A stretch of 64,000 nucleotides of DNA, taken from assembly GCA_014529385.2 (NCBI GenBank), contig CM043960.1, positions 117,934,043-117,998,042 on the forward strand. The letters are read 5' to 3'. Shown piece after piece: positions 55,523-64,000 of the stretch (positions are counted from its first letter, which is position 1; the number at the start of each line of letters is the position of its first letter). Source of the stretch: Adiantum capillus-veneris. Lineage: Eukaryota > Streptophyta > Polypodiopsida > Polypodiales > Pteridaceae. The notes under the pieces are model-generated. The model did not search any database and was not told the origin of the DNA. It saw only the letters and a list, made by a program, of their open reading frames with translations. Position numbers and translations under genes: made by a program.

Positions 55523-58164
55523 AGGAATTTATGTCTCTAGCTTTGTACTTGATTCTTCTTCAATTGAGGTGGAGGAGTCTCCCTCCTCAGGGATTTCCAT
55601 CATAGGTGCTTGATCAAAAAGTACTTCTTTATCCTCCATCCATTGACACGTGTTTTGTGGAGCCTACCATCAATCAAAACTGCCATTTTTGTAGCACTTT
55701 CTAATGATGAATGACCCCTCCCATCTGGGTGAAAATTTTTTATCCTTCCTAGTGACCTTAGGACCAACATACCTTTCTTGAAACATTTTGCTCTAAGTCC
55801 CTTGTTGAAGGTAAGTCGACGTTGCTCTGCCTGTGCTGCATAATAGTTGATAGCATCTTCTTTGTCTAGTTGAAGCCTCTCTAAATCAAGAATGTGGTTG
55901 TGAAGATGAGCATTAGAGCGTTCAATATGCCTAGTTAGCACCTTGAGACTAGCCAATTGTATGTCAATGGGTAAAATGGCCTCCTTACTCTACACCAAGT
56001 GATATGGTGTGAATCCAAGAGGTGTGCAAGATGAAGTGTGTTAAGACCAAAGTGCATCCATAAGATGATTTTTCCAATCACTTTTGTGATTGTTTACATA
56101 TTTAGTGATTATCTTGCAGATCATACCATTTACCTTTTCCACAAAACCATTGCATTGTGGGTAGTAGGGAGTTGAGTGTCGTCGTGAGATACCCAAATTC
56201 TCTGTCAGCTCTCCTACTAGGTCTCCTCTAAAACCTATTCCTTGTAAAAAATTATTTCAAGAGGAGTGCCAAAACGGCAACAAATGTTTTCAAATAGAAA
56301 CTTAGCCACTTCCTTAGCTGTAATCCGGGTGGTAGCAACTGCTTCAGCCACTTGGTCATGTAGTCTACACCCATGATGATATACAATTTACCTTATTGGG
56401 ACCTTGGCAAAGGCCCAATAGCATCAATTCCCCATTTCTTGAATGGTCCATAAGAGGTTATAGGAGTCTGTGGCTCATAGGTGGGCCTCATATCCCCTGC
56501 TTTCTAACATTCCTTGCATGTTTTACACCAATGGTGCACATTCCTTTGTAGACTAGGCCATAAAAACCCGACTTGTAGAATCTTTCTACTAGTGATGTCA
56601 AGTGCAAAGTGTCCTCCACAAACACCATCATGGAAACTTGAAATGATTTCGGCGATTTCTCCAAAGAGAGGTACACGCCTAAGAATTTGATCCTTACGCT
56701 TGCAATAGAGGTCGTCACTAACAAGGTGGTATTTTGTTGCCTTGCACACAAGCATTAACTTTGGCCCTTAGTAAGATCACTCTTGTGTGTCCAACAAACT
56801 CATGATGTTAGGCATAGCATTGCTACCTTGGAAGAGAGGTAGCTTCAACTTGATAGCACCCACCACTTAAACATCTTGTAGCTTCTCTCTAGTTAGAGCA
56901 TCTGCTTCTTGATCTTCTGCTCGAGGGACATGATGTAATTGTACATTTTGAAACTTCCTAAAAGTTTCCTAACTTGGTGTAAATGGCCCAGCAAGCTATA
57001 ATTTTTACAAGCCCAAGTTCCTTGTATTTTTTTTATTAAAAGCATGGTATTACCAAATACATTTAACCGTTAAATACCTTGTGTCACACACCCCACTAAC
57101 CCAAGAGTTAAGGCTACATATTCTCCCTCATTGTTGGAGTGAGAATCCAAGAGATTCTCAATGGAGAATACATTTTCCCCTTGCTTGTTGAAGATGACAA
57201 TGCCCGCTGCAGCTTTTTCCACTGTCCTCTTATAGGCTCCATCAAAGAAAAGAGAGTGATCCCTCTCTATCTTAGGGACTTCCAACACATGTGTTGCTTC
57301 TTTGTCACTTGTCTTGATCTTCAGCTTCTTTTCATAGTGTTGATGAGTGAGAATGCCTCCTAGACTGGCTCTTGTAAAGATCTCCACTTGCATTGTGTAG
57401 TCAAACTCTTGCAACCTTGTGAGCCAATTGGAAATCCTAGAAGAAACATCCATGTGCTGCATTACATAAGGAAATACTTCTTCCGTTTTTAAGATTATGA
57501 ATGGTCTAGACAATAAATAAGAGAAAAATTTGGTGGTAGCAAACATTAATGCAAGCACCATGTGCTCCACTACTGTGCATCCCTTTTTTGAGGGAGTCAT
57601 CATGCGACTAGAGAAGTAGATAGGATGCATGAAAGAAGTATGAGGATCCTTTTTTATCAATACCGCCCCAAGTGTGTCATTGCCCACACTAGGGTTTACA
57701 TAAAATGGCTCATCCCACTTTGGAGGTGCAATGTTGGGAAGTGTGGCTCCCGGGGAGTTCACTATATTTAAGACCACTATATCACGTACGTTCTGGCTCT
57801 TTTCCTAAAATCCCTATTCTATGAATTTTCTAGGAAATATAATGAACCCTTTTCTTTTAAATTTTGTAAATTTTTTTGAGATTTGTAAAGAAAAATATCC
57901 CTATGTAAATTTATTTTTGTAAGTTTTAAGGGTTTTAAATACCCTTCTGTTGAACTCACGTGATAGGTTACATACTATGTAATGTGAACCCCCCGGGGTG
58001 AGGCTAGAATTTGTTTTACCTCATTGAAATTTTGTTCATTTTTTTCACTCCGAATGAAGATCTCTTGATGTGTAACTTGTTGTAAAGGTCACAACACTTG
58101 AGAGAGCATGCGAATGAACCTATTCAAATACCTCACCTTTTGAAGAAAAGAGACCAATTGCTTT
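55523..58164 (-). pseudogene. Element E1 pol: RT end, RNase H, second RNase H, integrase (Tat-like Ty3)
   Basis: From right to left: end of RT (RYLNRFIRMLSQV, NFNEVKQILAS, 58140-58000), RNase H (APPKWDEPFYVNPSVGNDTLGAVLIKKD, then GCTVVEHMVLALMFATTKF), a second, archaeal-type RNase H (LFFDGAYKRTVEKAAAGIVIFN, NNEGEYVALTLGL), integrase zinc region (CGGHFALDITSRKILQVGFLWPSLQ, HHWCKTCKEC), decayed core with YYPQCNGFVEKVN, and C-terminal part (RLHKTRVNGWRIKKYF). Dual RNase H domains place it in the Tat group. It has many stops and frameshifts, an inserted sequence at 57752-57995, and it is cut at 58164 by copia-2. Confidence 0.82.
57752..57995. mobile_element. Small insertion with inverted ends in E1 RNase H (MITE-like)
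   Basis: GGGGAGTTCAC at the left and GTGAACCCCCC at the right are inverted, and about 245 bp of AT-rich sequence between them separates ILASP from NSPGATLPNIAPPKW in the E1 frame. No clear target duplication (the flanks are C/G-rich), so class is undetermined. Confidence 0.5.
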
Positions 58165-58391
58165 TGTTAGAATTAGGGTTGCAAGGAAGCACACACAGCT
58201 TGGAGAAGACAAAGGAAGCTCAAGGCACACAACAGAGAGTGTATTACTTAGTGTGCAATGGAAAGATAGATAGCCCTAGAGTGATGGGCATATATACAAT
58301 GCAGAAGGGAAAAAACCTCCTAAAGAGGGAAAAAATGCCCTGGCGGTCCTAGTGTGTTCACCAACATCACTACCACATGTATATGGTAACA
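58165..58391 (-). repeat. 3' LTR of copia-2 (227 bp)
   Basis: The plus strand runs TGTTAGAATTAGGG to TATATGGTAACA, the reverse complement of 34722-34948 with scattered changes. Confidence 0.92.
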
Positions 58392-58467
58392 AATCCCCCA
58401 TGGGAGTGATGCAGTGAAGAAGGGTTGGCACGAAGAGCAAAGGGAAGTGCCATGCCCTGATGAGAGG

Positions 58468-61400
58468 ATCAGTCCACAAAGGGGCGCAAGCCCAAAGATT
58501 TGCGGAAAGCTTGAAACTTCTTATAAGACAATGCCTTTGTGAAAAGATCAGTAAGGTTGTCCTATGTTGGCACATAAGCCAAGTCCATCTCTGCTGCTGA
58601 GAGCCTCTCCTTTACATAGTGGTAATGCACCTCAATGTGCTTTGTACGAGCATGAAAAAATGGGTTCCTTGCAATTGCCAATGTGCTATGACTATAAATG
58701 TAGATGATGTTGGCAATGTCTTCTCCAACACCCATATCAGCCATAAGGCATTTGAGCCATACACACTCAACTGTAGTAGTTGTGAAGACTGCCCTGTACT
58801 CAGCCTCACAACTGGAAGTGTCCATAGTAGGTTTCTTCTTTCTCAACCATGAAATACATGAACTGCCAAGCATGAAACAAAACCACTTGTGGACACTCAT
58901 GTATCATAAACAACCAGCCCAATCTAAGTCCAAAAGATCATTTAAGTCTTGTGGCAATGATCCCCCCTTGGGATATAAAAAGACAAGATGTAAAGTGTCA
59001 CTCAAGTAGCAAAAAATCATCTTGACATAAATTTGATGGCCTGTGAGACTGCAAACTAAATATTCTCGGCCTCATGTTGCATACATAAATGAGACAGCCA
59101 ACAACAGTTTGGTAAAGAGTGGCATCAGCAGGCTGTAGAATCACCAACATCATGTAGACTCAACCTTAAACCTGTTTCCATGGGAGTGGCAATAGGTTTG
59201 CAATCCTCAAGTCCAAACTTGCATAGCAATATCTCTATGTAATTTTTTTGACACAAGGCAATACAACCATCACACTGCTTAAACTGTATGCCCAAGTAAT
59301 GATGCAATAGCCCCAAATCTTTCATCTTGAAAGTAGCATTCAAAAATCAGCCTTAAATTCAACAATATGTGCCTCATTGGGACCAGTGATCAACAAATCA
59401 TCCACATAAAGAACAACAATGAGAAGTACATTTCCCTCACGCTTGCCATACAATCTGCTTTCTGTTGGAATGTTACAAAAGCCTTGTTTGACCAAATGAG
59501 TATCAACTTTCTCATACCAAGAACAAGGAGATTGCTGAACAACCCATACAAATCCTTCTTACATCTGCACACTTTGTCCTCTTGTCCCTTCTTGACAAAA
59601 CCACGAGGTTGCATTACATAGACTTCCTCCAAAAAGTCACCATTCAAGAAAGCGGTAACAATATCGTATTGATGTACATCCCAACAAAAATGAGATATCA
59701 ATGAACATAGAAAATGAACAATATTCATATGAAAACTGGGAGTAAAAGTTTCTTCATAATCTATGCCTTTTTTTTGCGCATAACCTTTCGCAACAAGTCG
59801 AGCCTTATGGCTATCAACCTCACCATCTGGCTTGCATTTCAACTTAAAAACCCACTTTGTACCAATGGCCTTTTTGCCAGGAGGAAAATCACATAAAGTC
59901 CATGTGTCATTTTTTATAAGTGCATCACATTCTGATTGCATGGTAGCCATCCAATTTTTTGAATTCTGTGCTTCATCAAATGATAGAGGTTACTCTATAT
60001 CACATAAACTAGACACAACCAGAGCATAACAATCTGATGCATAAGAGGCATGGTGAAAACTTGAACGAGTACAACTAGACAAAGGTGCATCCAATTTACT
60101 GTCACGCAAAGTGTGCACCAGCCATTTTGGCATACCTCTAGCCTACTCATTTTTAGCCCTTTCCTCATCAAGTACATCATGTACATCTACCTCAGTAATA
60201 GATTGATCTGTAACATTTTTAGAAACCCCCATAGGCTGTACATTTGCCTCATTTGAATTTACATTTTAACTTCCACCATTGAAAAGAGGCAATAAACTTG
60301 TCATAAATGTCCTATGAGCTTACATTACTATCTCTAGTACATGATAGCAAAGGTTGAACAGAATCTTCCACAAACACAACATCACGTGAGACCAAAATAC
60401 GTTTTTTTTGTAGATGAGGACAACCTGTAACCTTTTCTTTTAGTACTATAATCAACAAAAATACATTTGACAGCTTTATCATCCAATTTTTAGCTCTACG
60501 CTTGTGGCACTAAACCATAAGACAAACAACCAAAAACATGCATGTGCTCAATAGATGGCTTTCTGTCATGCCATGCTTCATATGGATTCATAGACTGCAA
60601 CACTTTCATAGGACACTGGTTGAGTACATAAATGGAACACATGACATTCTCAAGCCAAAAAAAATGTGGTAAAGCTTGACTCTTGACCATACATTGTGCC
60701 ATTTTCGTAAGAGACCTTTTTTCCTCTCAGCAACACCATTTTGTTGAGGCATATATGGCACTCTACATTGGTGTTTTATCCCATGACTAGACAGAAATGC
60801 ATTAAATTCATGAGACATATACTCCCCCCCTTGATCGGAACTCAACGTGCCCATAGTACATTTCGAGACATTTTTAGCCATAGCAAGAAATTGCTTGAAG
60901 CACATAAACACTTTGGACTTATCTTTCAATGGATATACCCATGCATGACTAGAGTAATCATCAATGAAATTCACAAATTACAAGTAAGTTTGCAAGGAGC
61001 GAGTTTGCATAGAACGACAAACATCACTATTGCACAGGTTGCAATTTGCATGTAGAACAAACTGACGCATCCTTTGGAAACTTAGCATGCTGCATTTTAC
61101 CCAAAATACAACCTTCACAAACATTTTTGACAAGAGGCGGCAAAGAAACAACCATATCATATTTCTACAAACGCAACAAACTGGCAAAATTCAGATGCCC
61201 AAAACGTGCTTGGCACAGTTTTGCATCTAAAACAGCCCTTGAATTTGTAACTGCATTTGCAAAATTCTGTCCACACTTGTTATAGAAAGTGAGCTTATAC
61301 AACCCATGACACAAAAGGCAAGGTGCAAAAATTTTATCACCAAAACTGAGATCATGAAATGTATATCTGTCATCCACAAATTGGACTACAAGACCAAGTC

Positions 61401-62496
61401 TAGCAAGTGCAGATACAGACAAAAGGTTCTTTTTTATCCCACGTACATACAATGAATCAACAAGTGTGAAAGAACTGTTATTTGCAGAAGTAAGCACAAT
61501 ATTTCCAACTCCTTGAACAGGATAAGAGGCATTGTTGACACAAGTCACCGTATTTCCATGAGGGACAAACTCAATAGAGGTAAATAAATCACGATGTGAG
61601 GCAATGTGCTTTGTAGCACCACTCCCAAAATATCACACATGTGAATCTGCAGTAACTGACATAATGCATCATGGACAATAGGATCATAAGTGCACTCTAC
61701 ACTAAATGCCCATTCTACATCAACATCAGCATCACAATCTCCTTTGATAGATGAATCTACAATTACTGCACTTGTATTGGACCTGTAGTGGATCCAACCT
61801 CTTTTTTCTTAGCCTCTTTTGCCTTCCATTTCAGACACTACTTGATCAAGTGATCATTAGCTTTACAATAATGGCAATGAATCCTTAACATCTTTTGCCT
61901 TCAATTTCAGACACTACTTGATCAAGTGATCATTAGCTTTACAATAATGGCAATGCATCCTTAACCTCTTTTGCCTTCAATTTCAGACACTACTTGATCA
62001 AGTGATCATTAGCTTTACAATAATGGCAACGCATCTTCTTTTTGCCCTTATCACCATAATTGCCAGATGAGGTGTTGCCATCACTCAGCAACATTAGGAA
62101 CAAAAGTTTTGCCACTTGTAGCAAAACCATAAGAAGTGGTTACATTGCTGTTTCCACCTTTTCTTTGAGCTACAATAAAAGCTTGTTCAACTGCATGTTG
62201 CCTAGTCCTACTTTTTTTGGAAAGTGACTCTTGCAACCGCAATGTGCATAATGCATCAAATTGACAACTTCAGGATCCCCTTGGGTCATGAGTCTCTAAG
62301 TACTAGCAAAAGTCTAGTAAGAATCTGGCAAAGCATCAAGAAAAATCTGCAAAAGTGAACTATCAAAAATGACTTCTCCTACGGAAATTAGTTGCTTGTT
62401 AACATCCTTGACACTAGCAAGGAAAGTGTCCATTTCATCTTCCTCATACATAATCTTCGATTCCAGCTCTTTACGTTGTAGAGAAGTTTGCGGTCT
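58468..62496 (-). pseudogene. pol: copia-2 polyprotein (gag C-terminus to RNase H)
   Basis: Minus-strand order: gag RKELESKIMYEEDEM (62470), a tripled zinc-knuckle segment (61809-62036), protease, integrase (CRSMQTRSLQTYL, SSDQGGEYMSHEF, QQNGVAERKKG), RT (GTKWVFKLKCKPDGE, AFLNGDFLEEVYVMQPRGF, FLLFFMWMIC where the catalytic box is frameshifted) and RNase H (SCEAEYRAVF, IEVHYHYVKERL). Frameshifts are more numerous than in copia-1. TAG stops at 60496-60498 and 60143-60145 are at the same codons as TAG 43070 and 43421 in copia-1; the other copia-1 TAG positions I compared are CAG or CAA here. Confidence 0.88.
61809..62036 (-). repeat. Three tandem 76-bp copies of the copia-2 zinc-knuckle segment
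   Basis: The block 'tcagacactacttgatcaag' recurs at 61831, 61907 and 61983, exactly 76 bp apart. Each copy encodes CHYCKANDHLIK on the minus strand, but 76 is not a multiple of three, so each copy changes frame. Confidence 0.9.
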
Positions 62497-64000
62497 TGTT
62501 AGGAAAGAACCGGGATTTTGGCTGTGAGAGTTTGTGAGAGAACTCCAAAAACTTTATGAAGGAGTTATACCATAGATTCCATGAAGTCTAGGGTTTAGAA
62601 TAAAGTGAAATCAAAGAAGCCCCACTCTTTCTCTCTTGCACTCACACACACAAAGAAAGAACACAAAAGAGAATATCAAAACAATACAAATATGTAAACA
62701 TCAAAGCTATGGTTGTATCATATCATGGGTAATATGAAATGGTTAATAGATGAGTTAATGGCGTTCAATGTTTGCTAACCAAATGGGCTACAAATTGCCC
62801 TTTGGAATTGTAATTTTGTGCTTACCATAATATATATGTTTTGTCTAGTGATTGGGATCAATTGTGTGTAGAAATTCTCTTGGTTCATAGCAAGATAACT
62901 ACACTTATGTCAAAAGAAAAGTCACAGTCTATAAGGGGTAGCATTATGGGATTTGGTGAAAGAAGTACTTCATTGAGCCTTTCTGGGCCAAAGAGAAACA
63001 CTATACGTTGTTGAAAGTGTATTTTACGGCTAATCCATAAGTGCACTGTAATAGATCGCACAGAGTGGAAGCAATAGAAACTCACATCATGTGGATTATT
63101 CATCTAGGATAACTTTAGTATGTGAAAAATGTAGATATGAGAGAAGTGAAGGAAAGAAAATTTCCCTCCCAAGCCGTATTCTTGCCCATTGGCAATAAGG
63201 ATACAGTGGGGAGAGATGTACCTGTAGCAAGGCGAGCCTAAAATTTGTAGGGGGAATGACTTTCTAAGAGTAAGAGAGATAGATATGGTTAGGGAGGGAG
63301 ATGAAATTAGAGATATATGTTGGATTATAGATAAAAAGAAAACAACAAGAAACCAACAAAATATCAAAGTAAAACACATCTTACTTGACAAACTCTTTGA
63401 GAGTTATTCACCATTATGATGGAGAGAGAAGAAGAGGGAAGACTTCAGCTTTGATTGATGCACCGAGTTAAAGACCTTATTTGATTAGAGTTTATATTCC
63501 AAGGATAACTTACAAGATTGAGTAGTCTTCCTCTAGGAGAAAGTGTAGGCTTAGGCTTATGTTTATGGCTAAGTATAGTTAGGCATCCATCCTCTCACTC
63601 CCTCATGAATGGTTTTCAAGAAATAAGAGTTCCCCTTTTATAGGTAAAGGGAACCCACAAGGGTTACACAAGAAAGAGAAGAGCTAGTGTGAACAGGAAC
63701 TGACAAAGTTTGAAATGAGCTGCCCTTTCATGATGTGGGCAGACTGGGGTCCACCATTTTAATCATATCTCCTCATCCGTGGCTCCAAATAAAGAAATAA
63801 AAATAGGGGCAAAAAATTCAACTCATTAGATATTACGGCTTTCATTTTATATACTTTTCCCAATTTGGATTGGAACCTTGTGTGAAAAATTCATCAAAAT
63901 AGGGTATTTTTCTTGCATCAAAAGTCTTCTTGTGGTCCCCTTAGGTTAGACTTGCACTTGATTCCAATGGACACCTCATGCAATATGAATGCATGACATT
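62497..64000 (-). repeat. LTR of a second family-E element, truncated by the window end
   Basis: Begins TGTTAGGAAAG immediately after broken copia-2 gag and shares ordered blocks with 53747-55500. No coding sequence is seen. If it reads on the minus strand, this is the 3' LTR of an element extending to the right. The strand is inferred from similarity to E1. Confidence 0.62.

Larger units (their letters stand above)
58165..62496 (-). mobile_element. Copia-2: minus-strand Ty1/copia element of the copia-1 family, 5' end missing
   Basis: Its 3' LTR (58165-58391, 227 bp) is the reverse complement of the copia-1 LTR, followed by the same purine tract. The coding region matches copia-1 throughout. 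At 62496 its gag ends abruptly against TGTTAG, the edge of a family-E LTR, so the rest is either deleted or displaced beyond the window. It inserted into E1 RT. Confidence 0.88.

Noticed and set aside
55396-55605. Short plus-strand open frame at the end of E1
   Set aside because: Covers the LTR edge and purine tract of E1 on the opposite strand; no coding evidence.

Overview
The window is nuclear plant DNA made almost entirely of nested transposable elements. I could support no intact host gene. The evidence for a land plant is: Ty3 and Ty1/copia elements of plant type, primer-binding sites matching tRNA-Asp and initiator tRNA-Met, a CACTA (En/Spm) transposon with a tnp2-type transposase, a hAT remnant, foldback and MITE-like DNA, and long AC, GA and TA microsatellites. 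The dense nesting suggests a very large genome, such as a fern, gymnosperm or large-genome angiosperm. Species cannot be decided from this sequence.

Left half (1-30432). The oldest layer is a minus-strand LTR element, A1, with 5' LTR 28914-30432, a degenerate tRNA-iMet primer site, and gag sequence at 28466-28901 continuing at 1-406. Its gag is split by element B (407-28465), an LTR retrotransposon with about 980-bp LTRs, a tRNA-Asp primer site and a 6.5-kb interior with no recognisable genes. The 3' LTR of B was then split twice: by a young minus-strand Ty3 element C (8152-20406, target duplication GAGGG) and by CACTA element D (20640-27950, target duplication ATT). The intact 5' LTR of B shows the empty site for both insertions.

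Element C is the most interesting unit. It carries gag, a UAG codon lying between zinc-knuckle pairs, a protease with a DGG active site, RT, RNase H and integrase, then a second retropepsin-like domain (DTG) downstream of integrase, and then a tail with repeated W-[VI]-P-K motifs behind an A8 run. Its LTRs differ by about 1 %.

Middle (30433-48562). A decayed protein-kinase-like pseudogene (plus) and a hAT transposase remnant (minus) lie left of an old Tat-like Ty3 pol remnant (minus). That remnant is split by copia-1 (34722-45396, 227-bp LTRs). The gag of copia-1 is in turn split by a 5.5-kb foldback-type element (35706-41256), which contains a palindromic MITE and possible captured exons. 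An LTR of family A follows (46895-48562).

Right part (48563-64000). This holds duplicated AT-rich sequence with GA tracts, a plus-strand family-A LTR with primer site and RS-rich gag (49508-52157), microsatellites and an 81-bp minisatellite. Next comes the 3' LTR and decayed pol of a Tat-like element E1 (53747-58164). It is interrupted by a minus-strand copia-2 (58165-62496), which is itself cut by a further LTR of family E that runs off the window.
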